64,000 bases of DNA from an uncultured Bryobacteraceae bacterium (GCA_938003835.1 CALKXJ010000024.1:1-64000), one strand, 5' to 3'; positions 1 through 9,555 are shown, counted from the first letter of the stretch. Notes: generated by a model not told the origin, from the sequence alone. Numbers and translations: made by a program.

Positions 1-2
1 CG

Positions 3-539
3 AGCGGCTCGCTGGCCAACTGGACGATCGTGGACGAGGGCACCATCGACAAGCCCTCGAACTGGCAGATCTCAGGCGGCGTGCTCTACCAGAAGAGCAA
101 CATCTACGCCGGCGACGGCACCGGCCTGTCCGCCCCCGGCACCTACGCACTCACCGGGCAGGCCTCCTGGTCCAACTACAGCGTCTCGGTCCGCGTGCTG
201 TCGACCGACAACGACGGCATCGGCGTCATGTTCGGCTACAAGGACTCGAAGAACTACTACCGCTTCTGGATGGACCAGCAGCGCAGCTACCGCCGGCTGA
301 TCAAGATGGTGAACGGGGTGGCGACGCTTTTGGCTGAGGACAAGGTGGCCTACCAGCAGGGGCGCTGGTATGCGCTCGAGGCGCGCTTGGTGAACGGCAC
401 AATCGAGATCCGCATCGACGGCGCGCTGCTGTTCCAGGTGACCGACTCGACCCATACTTCCGGCAAGATCGCCCTCTACAGTTGGTGCAACATCGGCGCC
501 CAGTACGACGACGTCCGGGTGACGGCGATCGCGCCCTAG
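3..539 (+). CDS. C-terminal part of a secreted concanavalin/LamG-like carbohydrate-binding protein (5' end outside window)
   Basis: The frame is open from the window edge and ends at a TAG at 537-539, so only the last 178 or so residues are visible. A GTG at 30 is in frame but sits inside the domain, where it reads as valine (LANWTIVDEG), so it is not the start. The fragment reads as one beta-jellyroll of the family-16/LamG-like type: a GSLANW opening, a WQISGG strand, then alternating strands with GIGVMFGY, YYRFWMD and a closing YDDVRV strand. Such domains bind or cleave glycans and usually sit at the end of large secreted proteins. No catalytic residues can be identified in the visible part. 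The role as a sugar-binding module is inferred from fold similarity only. Confidence 0.7.
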   Translation, partial: SGSLANWTIVDEGTIDKPSNWQISGGVLYQKSNIYAGDGTGLSAPGTYALTGQASWSNYSVSVRVLSTDNDGIGVMFGYKDSKNYYRFWMDQQRSYRRLIKMVNGVATLLAEDKVAYQQGRWYALEARLVNGTIEIRIDGALLFQVTDSTHTSGKIALYSWCNIGAQYDDVRVTAIAP

Positions 540-569
540 CCGCCGCGCGCCGGTAGACTGAGAGTAATC

Positions 570-1739
570 ATGGCTTCCTTTCGCGGCGTCGACTACATGC
601 ACATCGATTCGCTGTTCACCGAGGAGGAGCTGCTCGTGCGCCAGACGGCGCGCCGCTTCGTCGACGAGCAGGTGCTCGGCCTGATCCGCGACTGCTACCG
701 GGAGGGGCGCTTTCCGATGGAACTGGTTCCGAAGATGGGCGAGCTCGGCTTCTTCGGCGCCAACCTCGAGGGTTACGGTTGCGCCGGGCTGGGCAACGTG
801 GCCTACGGGCTCATCATGCAGGAGCTCGAGCGGGGCGACTCGGGCCTGCGCAGCTTCGTTTCCGTGCAGGGCGCCCTGGTGATGTACCCCATCCTCCACT
901 ATGGCTCCGAGCAGCAGAAGCAGCGCTGGCTGCCACGACTCCAGTCCGGCGAAGCGATCGGCTGCTTCGGCCTCACCGAGCCGGACTTCGGCTCCAATCC
1001 CGGCGGCATGCGCGCCACGGCGCGCCGGGAGGGCGACCATTGGGTGCTTAACGGGGAGAAGACCTGGATCACCAACGGCTCGATCGCCGATGTGGCGGTT
1101 GTCTGGGCGCGGGCCGAGGAGGGCATCCGGGGCTTTCTCGTCGAGAAAGGCACGCCCGGCTACACGACGTCGGACATCCACGGCAAGCTTTCCATGCGCG
1201 CCTCGGTAACCTCGAGCCTGGTCCTCACCGACTGCCGCATTCCGGCCGACAATGCCCTGCCCGGCGCCGTGGGCCTCCGCACCGCGCTGAGCTGCCTGAC
1301 GCAGGCGCGCTATGGCATCGGCTGGGGCGCCATCGGCGCGGCGATGGATTGCTACGAGACCGCGCGCCAGTACGCGCTCACGCGCAAGCAGTTCGGCGAC
1401 AAGCCCATCGCCGCCCATCAGCTTGTGCAGGAGAAACTGGCCTGGATGATCACCGAGATCACCAAGGCGCAGTTGCTGGCCGTACACGTCGGCCGGCTCA
1501 AGGATCAGGGCAAGGCCGAGCCGGCTCACATCTCCATGCTCAAACGCAACAATGTGGCCATCGCCCAGCAGTGCGCCCGGCTGGGGCGCGATCTGCTCGG
1601 CGCCAACGGCATCACCGACGAGTACCCTCTCATGCGCCACTTGGCCAACATGGAGACGGTGATCACCTACGAGGGAACCGACCATATTCACGCGCTGATC
1701 ATCGGCGAGAAGGTGACCGGAATCGCCGCATACCGCTAG
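570..1739 (+). CDS. gcdH: Glutaryl-CoA dehydrogenase (acyl-CoA dehydrogenase family)
   Basis: This is a full-length acyl-CoA dehydrogenase (389 codons; an alternative start at 597 gives 380). Glutaryl-CoA dehydrogenases oxidise and decarboxylate glutaryl-CoA to crotonyl-CoA with FAD, in lysine and tryptophan breakdown. Motifs that point to this subfamily are SVQGALVMYPI, the flavin-site stretch GCFGLTEPDFGSNPG and the C-terminal YEGTDHIHALIIG with the catalytic-base glutamate at about residue 368. The ending TGIAAYR is also typical of the group. It stands alone in front of galE, with a 54-nt gap. The call relies on motif resemblance; a short-chain acyl-CoA dehydrogenase of other specificity is less likely. 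No weak or missing catalytic residue was seen. Confidence 0.88.
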   Translation: MASFRGVDYMHIDSLFTEEELLVRQTARRFVDEQVLGLIRDCYREGRFPMELVPKMGELGFFGANLEGYGCAGLGNVAYGLIMQELERGDSGLRSFVSVQGALVMYPILHYGSEQQKQRWLPRLQSGEAIGCFGLTEPDFGSNPGGMRATARREGDHWVLNGEKTWITNGSIADVAVVWARAEEGIRGFLVEKGTPGYTTSDIHGKLSMRASVTSSLVLTDCRIPADNALPGAVGLRTALSCLTQARYGIGWGAIGAAMDCYETARQYALTRKQFGDKPIAAHQLVQEKLAWMITEITKAQLLAVHVGRLKDQGKAEPAHISMLKRNNVAIAQQCARLGRDLLGANGITDEYPLMRHLANMETVITYEGTDHIHALIIGEKVTGIAAYR

Positions 1740-1793
1740 GACGCGCGCCGGCGCGGGTGTGGCATCCTGAAACGAGCGGAGCGTGCAGCGGGC

Positions 1794-2786
1794 ATGGCCA
1801 AGGTGTTGGTGACCGGGGGAGCCGGCTACATCGGCTCGCACACCGTTTATCATCTCTTGCGCGCCGGCCACGATGTCTTCGTTGTCGACGATCTGTCGCG
1901 CGGGCGCCTCGAATCGGTTGAACCTTCGCGCCTTCAGCAGTTCAACCTGCTCGACACCGAGCGCTTGGCTTCGCTGTGCCGGAGCGAGAGGTTCGACGCG
2001 GTGATTCACTTTGCCGGCTTCATCGCCGTGGGCGAATCGATGCGCCTGCCGGAACTTTACTTCCGCAACAACGTAAGCGCGACGATTTCGCTCTTTGAGG
2101 CCATGGACGCGGCCGGGCTCCGCCGCCTCGTCTTTTCCTCCTCCGCGGCGGTCTACGGCGAGCCGCGCGGGAATCCGATCCGCGAGGACTCCCCCTGCGC
2201 GCCGGTGAGCCCCTACGGGGAGTCGAAACTAACGGTGGAGCGCATGCTCCGGTGGCTCGATCTGACCAAAGGTTTGCGCAGCGTCTCGCTCCGGTACTTT
2301 AACGCCTGCGGCGCCGAGCCGGGCTCGGGTCTCGGCGAGGCGCACGAGCCCGAAACGCACCTGATCCCCTTGTTGCTGCGAGCGGTGAAGACGGGCCGGC
2401 CGGCGACCATCTTCGGCGACGACTATCCGACCCCGGACGGCACCTGCATTCGTGACTACATCCACGTGAGCGACCTGGCGGCGGCTCATATCGCCGCGCT
2501 GGAGTGGCTGCTTGGAGGCGGGGCGACCGAGACGCTGAATGTCGGCACCGGCGCCGGTCACTCGGTGCGCGAAGTCATCGCCGCCGTCGAGGAGGTGACC
2601 GGGACAAAGGTGCCCTATCGGATCGGGCCGCGCCGGCCGGGCGACGCGCCGGTGCTGGTGGCCGATCCGGAGCGCCTCGGCCGCCTGTTCGGCTGGCAGC
2701 CCCGCTACCGCTCGCTCCGCGAAATGGTCCGCACGGCCTGGGATTTCGAAAAGACTCGCGAGAACTTTCGAGGAGGCAACGGATGA
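1794..2786 (+). CDS. galE: UDP-glucose 4-epimerase
   Basis: This is an extended short-chain dehydrogenase of 330 residues that interconverts UDP-glucose and UDP-galactose using tightly bound NAD. The N-terminal NAD-binding motif TGGAGYIG (residues 7-14), the catalytic Tyr141-Lys145 pair in PYGESK, and the substrate-binding RYFNACGAEP segment are all present. The stretch GTCIRDYIHVSDLA is characteristic of GalE. The length matches the family. The last codon overlaps the start of the following amidohydrolase by 4 nt, so the two genes are probably translationally coupled, although no functional link is obvious. With the GH36 alpha-galactosidase near the end of the window it would connect galactose to nucleotide-sugar metabolism. 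Confidence 0.95.
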   Translation: MAKVLVTGGAGYIGSHTVYHLLRAGHDVFVVDDLSRGRLESVEPSRLQQFNLLDTERLASLCRSERFDAVIHFAGFIAVGESMRLPELYFRNNVSATISLFEAMDAAGLRRLVFSSSAAVYGEPRGNPIREDSPCAPVSPYGESKLTVERMLRWLDLTKGLRSVSLRYFNACGAEPGSGLGEAHEPETHLIPLLLRAVKTGRPATIFGDDYPTPDGTCIRDYIHVSDLAAAHIAALEWLLGGGATETLNVGTGAGHSVREVIAAVEEVTGTKVPYRIGPRRPGDAPVLVADPERLGRLFGWQPRYRSLREMVRTAWDFEKTRENFRGGNG

Positions 2787-4072
2787 AACTTGCGTTTGTG
2801 ATGCTGGCAGCAACGGCGGCGCTGGCGCAGCCGGTTCACGATCTGCTGCTCAAGGGCGGGCACGTCATCGATCCGAAGAACGGAATCAACAGCCGCCGCG
2901 ATGTGGCGATCGCCGGCGGAAAGATCGCCGCCGTGGCGGAGAACATTCCCGCTTCGCAAGCCCGGAAGGTGGTCGACGTCTCTTCGCTTTATGTCGTGCC
3001 CGGATTGCTCGACATCCATGTTCACGTCTTCGCCGGGGAAGGCTCGGAGTATACCGGCGAAAACAGCGTCTTTCCCGACGATCACAGCTTCCGGAACGGC
3101 GTCACCACCGTGGTCGACGCGGGGAGTTCAGGCTGGCGGAACTTCGCCGACTTCAAGCGGCGCACCATCGATCGCTCGCACACGCGCGTGCTCGCCTTCC
3201 TGAACATCGTCGGCCGGGGCATGGGCGGCGCCGTCGAGCAGGACACCGCGGATATGGATCCGAAGCGCACGGCCGAGACGGCCCTAGCGAACAAGCAGTA
3301 CATTGTGGGTATTAAGACCGCTCACTACGCGGGGCCGGACTGGACGGCCGTCGATCGCGCCGTCGAAGCGGGCAAGATCGCCGGCATGCCCGTGATGGTC
3401 GACTTTGGCCAGTTCCGGCCCGAGCGGCCCTTCGAGCAACTGGTGCTCGAGCACCTGCGCCCCGGCGACATCTATACGCATGCCTACCTGGGAGCAGTTC
3501 CGCTGCTCGACGAGGCCGGCAAAGTGCGGCCCTATCTGTTCGAAGCCAGGAAGCGGGGCGTCATTTTCGACGTCGGCCACGGCGCGGGCAGCTTCCTGTT
3601 CCGCCAGGCGGTCCCCGCCATCCGCCAGGGCTTCCTGCCGGACTCGATCTCGACCGATTTGCATATCCGGAGCATGAATGCCGGCATGAAGGGCATGCTC
3701 AACGTCATGGCGAAGTTCCTGAATATGGGCTTGTCCATGGAGGAGGTGATCCGGCTGTCCACCTGGAACCCGGCCCGCTGGATCAAGCGCGAGGAGCTCG
3801 GACATCTGACGGTTGGCGCCGTCGCCGATGTCGCCGTCTTGCGCCTGATGGAAGGCCAGTTCGGCTTCGTCGATGTCAACGGGGCGCGGCTGCGCGGCTC
3901 CAAGAATCTCGCAGCCGAGTTGACGATCAAGGACGGCCGGGTCCACTGGGACCTCAACGGCATCACCCGCGAGGATTGGGACAAGTTGCCGAAGAACTAC
4001 GGGCCGCAAGGCGACGCCTCCTGGGACGCCACCATCAGCCACGGCGGGGGCGCGCGCCGCGGGCGGCGCTAA
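2783..4072 (+). CDS. Exported amidohydrolase/deacetylase family metallohydrolase
   Basis: The chosen ATG at 2783 has a strong AGGAGG at 2771-2776 and overlaps the galE stop codon. It gives a 429-residue protein whose first 18 or so residues (MKLAFVMLAATAALAQ) are a signal peptide. The mature part is a dihydroorotase-like amidohydrolase barrel. It opens with the small beta-domain (LLLKGGHVIDPKNG), then the metal-binding DIHVHVF motif, a GIKTAHYAG segment that probably supplies the carboxylated lysine, and a C-terminal STDLHIRS with the metal-ligand aspartate. This subgroup resembles predicted deacetylases of the EF_0837 type, whose substrates are mostly unknown. Periplasmic location is inferred from the signal peptide. 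A dihydroorotase role is unlikely because of export. Confidence 0.82.
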   Translation: MKLAFVMLAATAALAQPVHDLLLKGGHVIDPKNGINSRRDVAIAGGKIAAVAENIPASQARKVVDVSSLYVVPGLLDIHVHVFAGEGSEYTGENSVFPDDHSFRNGVTTVVDAGSSGWRNFADFKRRTIDRSHTRVLAFLNIVGRGMGGAVEQDTADMDPKRTAETALANKQYIVGIKTAHYAGPDWTAVDRAVEAGKIAGMPVMVDFGQFRPERPFEQLVLEHLRPGDIYTHAYLGAVPLLDEAGKVRPYLFEARKRGVIFDVGHGAGSFLFRQAVPAIRQGFLPDSISTDLHIRSMNAGMKGMLNVMAKFLNMGLSMEEVIRLSTWNPARWIKREELGHLTVGAVADVAVLRLMEGQFGFVDVNGARLRGSKNLAAELTIKDGRVHWDLNGITREDWDKLPKNYGPQGDASWDATISHGGGARRGRR

Positions 4073-4090
4073 TCCGGTCTCCTCGCGGCC

Positions 4091-6634
4091 TCAGCCCCAC
4101 TTAATGAGGCTGTGGCAGGGCCGCGTCAGCGGGTCGTCGTAGTGGTTGGGGCTGATCCGCACCGAGAAACCCAGCCGCCCGGTCAACTGCGGAACGAACT
4201 CCTTGGAGTAGACCGCCAGAGTCCCGTTCTGTTCCCGCGCCGGTAGCGTCAGCACCTCCGTCTCGCGCAGGTGCCCCTCCGGAGCGATCCGCCCCACCAC
4301 CGCCTCGACGCGCACGTCCTCGGCCTTCAGGCCCGCCAAGTCGATCACCACGCGCAGCGGAATCGCCTGCCCGCTCAGGACCGGATCGGTGAGCGGCGGG
4401 CCGACCTCGACGAACCGGACGTTGCCCCAGGCCCGCGTGACCTCCGCGGTCCACTGGGTCCGCTGGCGGATACCGTGGAACTGGTCGCGGCGGATCTGCC
4501 GGTAGGCGCGGTGAGCGGGCTCATAGAACTGGCTGGCGTATTCAAGCAGCATCCGCGTGGCGTTGAACCGCGGCGAGAGGTTCTTGATGGAGGCCTTCAT
4601 CCGCCGCAACCACTCCTCCGGGACGCCCTCCTCGCGGTCTTCATAGAACAGCGGGACGATTTCGTTTTCGAGCAGCGAATAGATGGCGCTGGCATGATCC
4701 TCGTCCTGCTCGGGGCGGTAGGGTTCCCGGTGCCCGATGGCCCAGCCACCGGAGATCTCATAGGCTTCGTCGTACCAGCCGTCCAGCACGCTCAGGTTGA
4801 GCACCCCGTTGATGCCCGCCTTCATGCCGCTGGTGCCGCAGGCTTCCTCGCCCCGGCGCGGGTTGTTCAGCCAGAGATCGACGCCTTGCACCAGGCGCTT
4901 GCCCACCTCGATGCCGTAGTTCTCGACGAACACCAGCCGCTTGGAGAGCTCCGGGTCGCGCGCCAGTTGCACGATCTCACGAATGAAGTTCTTACCCTCG
5001 ATGTCGTTGGGATGGGCCTTGCCGGCGATCACGATCTGGACCGGGCGCGTCGGATGCGTCAGGATGCGCCGGAGCCGCTCGATGTCCCGCTTGATGAGCG
5101 TGGCGCGCTTGTAGGTGGCAAAGCGGCGCGCGAAACCGATCGTGAAGACCTCCGGATCGAGCACTTCCGAGAGGCGCCGGATCTCGCTCATCGAGGCGCG
5201 CCGTTCCTCGGCGGCGCGCCGGACCCGCTCGCGGACGAAGTTCACGAGTTTCCGCTTGCGCCGCCGGTGGACCTCCCAGAGCTCGGAATCGGGGATGTCG
5301 TCGATCAGTTCCCAGGTGGCCGGATCGAGATAGCGGTCCCGCCAGTCGGGTTGCAGGTACTGGTCATAAAGCCCCGCCAGATCCGAGTTGAGCCAGGTGA
5401 GAAGATGCACGCCGTTGGTGATGGAGGAGATCGGCACTTCCCAGACGGGCAACTGCGGCCACAGGTCGTGCCAGAGCTCCTGGGAAACCTCGCGGTGCAG
5501 GCGGCTCACCGCGTTGCGATAGGAGGAGGTTTTGATGGCGGCGATGGCCATCGAGAAGTGCTCGTGCGGGTTGTTGACGTCGCGGCGGCCGAGCGCCAGC
5601 AGCCTCTCGAACGGAATTCCGGCCTCCTGGCAGTACGCGTGGAAATGCTCGGAGATCAGGTGCGGGTGGAACAGGTCGATGCCGGCCGGCACCGAGGTGT
5701 GCGTGGTGAAGACGTTGTTGGCGCGCGCCGCCTCGAGCGCCTCTTCGAAGCTCAGTTGGTATTCCTCCATGAGGATGCGGATGCGCTCGATCGCCAGGAA
5801 GGCCGAGTGGCCTTCGTTCATGTGATAGACGGTCGGTCGCAGTCCCAGCGCGCGCAGCGCCCGCAGCCCGCCGATGCCCAGCACGATCTCCTGGCGGATC
5901 CGCCAGTCGTTCTCGGCCGGATAGAGCCGGTCGGTGATCTCGCGGTGGTGGTGCTCGGTGTTCTCCGGGATGTTGGTGTCCAGCAGATAGAGCTTGACCT
6001 TGCCCACGTTCTGCTGCCAGACCTTGATCCAGACGGTGCCGGTGGGCAGCTTGACGCTGACGCGCAGCTCGTTGCCCGCCGCATCCCGGACCGGAGAAAC
6101 CGGAAGCGTGTAGAAGTCGTTGACCGGGTAGCGCTCGATCTGCCAGCCGTCGGGATTGAGCGACTGCTGGAAATAGCCCTTCTGGTACAGCAGGCCGACC
6201 GCCACCAGCGGCACGCCGGCGTCGCTGGCGGCTTTGAGGTGATCGCCGGCCAGCAGGCCGAGGCCGCCCGAATAGATGGGCAGGCAGCGCACCAGGCCGT
6301 ACTCCATCGAGAAGTAGGCGATCAGCAGGTCCTCGTAGGCCTCCGGCCGCTGCATGTAGGCGTCGTAGCGCTCGCAGGCTCGGCGGTAGAGCGCCCGATA
6401 GCGCGGATCGGCCGCCGCCGCGTTGAGCCGGTCCTGGGAGACTTCGCCGAGCAGCCGGACCGGATTCTGATCGGTGGCCTCCCAGAGGGCCGCATCCAGG
6501 CGCCGGAACAGCGAGCGGATGGTAGGATCCCAGGTCCAGAGAAGGTTGTAGGCCAGCTCGCTCATCCGCTCCAGCTCGGGCGGCAGGGCGGGCCGAACCA
6601 GGAACTCCTTCATGGGACGGATTTCATATCGCAT
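4091..6634 (-). CDS. glgP: Alpha-glucan (glycogen/maltodextrin) phosphorylase
   Basis: This 847-residue protein belongs to the shorter bacterial phosphorylase type that starts with a DUF3417-like region (LAYNLLWTWDPTIRSLF). It releases glucose-1-phosphate from alpha-1,4-glucans using pyridoxal phosphate. The PLP-lysine lies in EACGTSGMKAGINGVLN (Lys605). Other family landmarks are YGLVRCLPIYSGGLGLLAGDHLK near the N terminus, NEGHSAF, and the nucleotide/phosphate-site stretch FARRFATYKRA. A C-terminal beta extension of about 100 residues follows the catalytic part. The start is either Met1 or Met8; neither has a strong ribosome-binding site. It is convergent with the amidohydrolase gene, with 18 nt between the stop codons. 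Confidence 0.93.
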   Translation of the reverse strand: MRYEIRPMKEFLVRPALPPELERMSELAYNLLWTWDPTIRSLFRRLDAALWEATDQNPVRLLGEVSQDRLNAAAADPRYRALYRRACERYDAYMQRPEAYEDLLIAYFSMEYGLVRCLPIYSGGLGLLAGDHLKAASDAGVPLVAVGLLYQKGYFQQSLNPDGWQIERYPVNDFYTLPVSPVRDAAGNELRVSVKLPTGTVWIKVWQQNVGKVKLYLLDTNIPENTEHHHREITDRLYPAENDWRIRQEIVLGIGGLRALRALGLRPTVYHMNEGHSAFLAIERIRILMEEYQLSFEEALEAARANNVFTTHTSVPAGIDLFHPHLISEHFHAYCQEAGIPFERLLALGRRDVNNPHEHFSMAIAAIKTSSYRNAVSRLHREVSQELWHDLWPQLPVWEVPISSITNGVHLLTWLNSDLAGLYDQYLQPDWRDRYLDPATWELIDDIPDSELWEVHRRRKRKLVNFVRERVRRAAEERRASMSEIRRLSEVLDPEVFTIGFARRFATYKRATLIKRDIERLRRILTHPTRPVQIVIAGKAHPNDIEGKNFIREIVQLARDPELSKRLVFVENYGIEVGKRLVQGVDLWLNNPRRGEEACGTSGMKAGINGVLNLSVLDGWYDEAYEISGGWAIGHREPYRPEQDEDHASAIYSLLENEIVPLFYEDREEGVPEEWLRRMKASIKNLSPRFNATRMLLEYASQFYEPAHRAYRQIRRDQFHGIRQRTQWTAEVTRAWGNVRFVEVGPPLTDPVLSGQAIPLRVVIDLAGLKAEDVRVEAVVGRIAPEGHLRETEVLTLPAREQNGTLAVYSKEFVPQLTGRLGFSVRISPNHYDDPLTRPCHSLIKWG

Positions 6635-6791
6635 ATGCCAAACCGGCAGCCGCTTGACGCCAAGGCTAACACGATAGCAAACCGGCGCCGCCCCCGGCTC
6701 GACCGCCCCGGCGGATGGAGCCCCCTTCCGCGGCGTTTATAGTATGCTGAAGGTGACCATTGGATCGCACGATTGGAGGTCATTGACTTTT

Positions 6792-7940
6792 ATGTTGGCT
6801 ACCATGCGCCGGCTGGCACTCGTTCTTGGTTGCGGCGCCCTGTTCGCCGCCCTCTGCTCGGCCCAAACCGGGGCCATCGAAGGCGACGTCATCGGCGAGG
6901 ACGGCCAGCCGCTTCAGGGCGCGCTGATCCGCATCGAGCGCGTCGACATCAAAGGCAATTATCGGGTCAAGACCAATAAGAAAGGCCACTATTTCCACGC
7001 CGGCCTGCCCCTGGGGACCTACAACGTCCACGTCGAAATCGACGGGCAGATCCGCGACGCCGTCAAGGGCGTGCGTGTCGGCCTCGGTGATCCGGTGCCG
7101 GTGAACTTCAATCTGGCGGAAGTCCGCAAGCGACAGGAGGCACTTCAGGCTGCCGCGCAGGCCGGCACGCTCTCGGAAGAGCAGATGCGCGGTCTGAGCA
7201 AGGAACAACGCGAAGCTCTAGAGCGACAGATGCGCGAGCGCTCCGAGGCGATGCGGCGAAATAAGGCATTGAACGACGCCTTCAACGCCGGCATGGCCGC
7301 CAAGCAGGCCGGCCAGTGGGAGGTGGCCGTCGAGAACTTCCAGAAAGCCGCCGAGATCGACCCGCAGCAGCACGTCGTCTGGGCCAACCTAGCGGAGAGC
7401 TACATGAGCCTGGCCGACACCAAGCGCGGACCCGAGCAGGAGGCCGCGATGGCCAAGAGCCTCGAGGCTTGGGAGAAGGTGGTGAGCATGATGCCGAACG
7501 AGGCGGCTTATCACAACAACTACGGGCTGGCGCTGGCCAAGGCCAAGAAATTCGACCAGGCTACGGCGGCGCTCGAGAAGGCGGCGGCGATCGACCCGCC
7601 GGGCGCGGGCCGCTACTACTACAACCTCGGCGCGGTGCTCGTCAACACCGGCCAGTTGGAGGAAGCCGGCCAAGCTTTCAAGAAGGCGATCGAGGCCGAC
7701 CCGAACTACGCCCCGGCGCAGTACCAGTACGGCATCTACCTGGTCTCGAAGGCAACTACCACGCCGGACGGGCAGGTGGTGCCGCCTCCGGGAACCATCG
7801 AGGCCTTCCAGAAGTACTTGCAGCTCGAGCCCAACGGACCTTTCGCCGAATCCGCCAAGGGCATGCTCCAGACGCTCCAGAGCACGGTGCAGACGCAGTA
7901 CGTCAGTCCGGAAGCGGAGAAGAAGACCAAGAAGCGGTAG
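6792..7940 (+). CDS. Exported TPR protein with carboxypeptidase-regulatory-like domain
   Basis: The ATG at 6792 is preceded by GGAGG at 6775-6779 (12-nt spacing) and gives 382 residues; a second ATG at 6804 is possible. The N terminus is a signal peptide ending near LCSAQ. It is followed by a beta-sandwich of the carboxypeptidase-regulatory type (GAIEGDVIGEDGQPLQGA... GLPLGTYNV), a charged helical stretch and then four or so tetratricopeptide repeats (for example AGQWEVAVENFQKAAEID and GQLEEAGQAFKKAIEADP). Such proteins are common in Acidobacteria and probably act as periplasmic or outer-membrane scaffolds, but no partner is known. The C terminus is lysine-rich (KKTKKR). A -10-like TATAGT sits at 6738-6743. 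Confidence 0.8.
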   Translation: MLATMRRLALVLGCGALFAALCSAQTGAIEGDVIGEDGQPLQGALIRIERVDIKGNYRVKTNKKGHYFHAGLPLGTYNVHVEIDGQIRDAVKGVRVGLGDPVPVNFNLAEVRKRQEALQAAAQAGTLSEEQMRGLSKEQREALERQMRERSEAMRRNKALNDAFNAGMAAKQAGQWEVAVENFQKAAEIDPQQHVVWANLAESYMSLADTKRGPEQEAAMAKSLEAWEKVVSMMPNEAAYHNNYGLALAKAKKFDQATAALEKAAAIDPPGAGRYYYNLGAVLVNTGQLEEAGQAFKKAIEADPNYAPAQYQYGIYLVSKATTTPDGQVVPPPGTIEAFQKYLQLEPNGPFAESAKGMLQTLQSTVQTQYVSPEAEKKTKKR

Positions 7941-7991
7941 TCCGGCGCTTAATTTGAAAGCGGCGGGCGGCCGGCGAGTGGACCGCCCGGC

Positions 7992-8252
7992 ATGGTGCGC
8001 AGCCTTCTTTACATCCTCGTCGGTCTCTTCCTGATCGTCTTCCTGCGGGCGGCGGTCGGGCTGATCGGTCGGGCTTTGGCTCAACTGTTCGAGCCGGAAT
8101 CGGAGAATCGCCGGACGCGAAGCGTAGAGCTCAAGCGAGACCCGGTCTGCGGCATCTACGTCTCCGCCGAGACCAAGGTGCGCAAGACGGTCGGCGGCAA
8201 GGAGTATTATTTCTGCTCGGAGAGCTGCCGGGACCGTTTTCGGGGCGAGTAG
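7992..8252 (+). CDS. Small membrane-anchored YHS-domain protein
   Basis: This 86-residue protein has one N-terminal membrane helix (about residues 4-30) followed by a short YHS domain: DPVCGIYVS, then YYFCSESCRDRF. YHS domains carry a conserved Cys pattern and are thought to bind metal ions; they occur in copper ATPases and monooxygenases. Here the domain would face the cytoplasm or periplasm depending on helix orientation, which I cannot decide. It starts 51 nt after the TPR gene and ends 69 nt before the DUF362 gene. The intergenic GC-rich hairpin in front (GGGCGG...CCGCCC near 7966-7989) overlaps the likely ribosome-binding region. Confidence 0.75.
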   Translation: MVRSLLYILVGLFLIVFLRAAVGLIGRALAQLFEPESENRRTRSVELKRDPVCGIYVSAETKVRKTVGGKEYYFCSESCRDRFRGE

Positions 8253-8321
8253 CGGGCTCGGAGTCGCGAGCCGGCGAGCATCACGCGTGTACGTATCGAA
8301 CCTCGATCTGAACAAGCTCCT

Positions 8322-9497
8322 ATGAAACGCCGACAATTCCTTTCGCTCGGGACCTTCGCCGCCCTGGCGCGAGCCGCCCAGCAACAACAGCAGGTCGAAG
8401 AGTCCGTCACCGCCTCGGCCACCGCCGACGCCACTCCCCGTGTGGCGATCGTCCCCTCGAGCTTCGACGGCTCGGAGGATCACGACGGCACCAAGATCGC
8501 CGGGCTGGCCGATCCTCGCCCGACCGACGCCGAGCTCGAGCAGGCGCACTTCGACGCCATGCTTCGCAAGGTGATCGAGCTCGCCGGCGACCGCGAGGGC
8601 GGCGGCTTGAAAAACATCATCGATCCTGAAGACTGGGTGGTCATCAAGGTCGCCATGCCCACCTACCACGGTCTTGCCTCCTACCTGCCGGGAGCGGCCA
8701 CGGATCTGCGCGTGGTCCGAAGCCTCCTCACCTACCTGGGCGAGGCCCGGCTCGGGCTGCGCTTCACCATCGCCGAGGGCCCCGAGGAGTGGACACCGCG
8801 CGCCGCCTCACCTTCGAAGACCGACGGGTGGAACACCGACTGGGGCGGGGCCTTCGGGGGACTGAGCTACGAGGGCCTCGTCAAGGAGCTCAGCGGCCGG
8901 TTCCCCCACGCCAAATTCGAGATCATCGACCTCAACTCGGATCGCGCGAACCCGACGCCGGCGCCGGCCGGGGTCTCCGCCTCCAGGAACAAGGAGGGCG
9001 GCTACCAGATTCCACAGACGATCCAGCAGTGCGACAAGCTGATCAGTGTGGCCCCGCTCAGGACCCACGCCGCCATGGGCGTTTCGCTCGCCATCGGCAA
9101 CTACCTGGGCATCGCCCCCGGCGCCGTCTACGGCATGCCGGGCAAACCCAGGCTGTATGCGCTCGGCGCTGCCGAGGAGCTGGCCGCCGATCTGTTCAGT
9201 TACCACCCAGCCGACTTCTGCCTCCTCGGGGGCTCATGGGGCGTCGAAGGCGACGGTCCAAAGGCGCCGGGCGGCAAGAGCGCCCGCTACAACATTCTCA
9301 TCGGGGGCTCGAACGCGGTCGCCGTGGACGCGGTGGCAGCCTCGGTGATGGGCTTCGATCCCGCCAAGCTCAAGTTCCTGGACATGGCGGAGCTCGGCGG
9401 CTTCGGCATCTGGGACACGGATTCCATCTGGGTGCGCGGCAAGGAGATCGAAGAGGCGCAACGCCCCTTTGCCCGGCCCGCTTCCTGGAAGGCCTGA
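8322..9497 (+). CDS. Tat-exported DUF362 family protein
   Basis: The 391-residue product begins with a twin-arginine-like leader (KRRQFLSLGTFAALARA). The body matches the DUF362 pattern: RVAIVPSSFDGSEDHDG at the start, the IIDPEDWVVIKV strand, and a C-terminal GSNAVAVDAVAASVMGFDPAKLKFL segment. DUF362 proteins are uncharacterised; some relatives carry Fe-S clusters, but only two scattered cysteines are seen here, so a cluster is unlikely. Export by Tat suggests folding, possibly with a cofactor, before translocation. A polar run of glutamines (QQQQQ) follows the leader. The function is unknown. Confidence 0.75.
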   Translation: MKRRQFLSLGTFAALARAAQQQQQVEESVTASATADATPRVAIVPSSFDGSEDHDGTKIAGLADPRPTDAELEQAHFDAMLRKVIELAGDREGGGLKNIIDPEDWVVIKVAMPTYHGLASYLPGAATDLRVVRSLLTYLGEARLGLRFTIAEGPEEWTPRAASPSKTDGWNTDWGGAFGGLSYEGLVKELSGRFPHAKFEIIDLNSDRANPTPAPAGVSASRNKEGGYQIPQTIQQCDKLISVAPLRTHAAMGVSLAIGNYLGIAPGAVYGMPGKPRLYALGAAEELAADLFSYHPADFCLLGGSWGVEGDGPKAPGGKSARYNILIGGSNAVAVDAVAASVMGFDPAKLKFLDMAELGGFGIWDTDSIWVRGKEIEEAQRPFARPASWKA

Positions 9498-9555
9498 TCC
9501 GGCCGGCCCTCCTTCGGTAGACCACCCGGCTCCCCGCCTGGCGGAAGGCAAAAAT

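Noticed and set aside
72-2009. A 645-codon open frame on the strand opposite to gcdH and galE
   Set aside because: It is antisense to two well-supported genes, has low-complexity composition typical of high-GC shadows, and shows no recognisable motif.
4271-6742. An 823-codon open frame opposite to glgP
   Set aside because: The codon-position bias follows glgP, and the translation is a repetitive Arg/Gly/Asp/Val string without domains.
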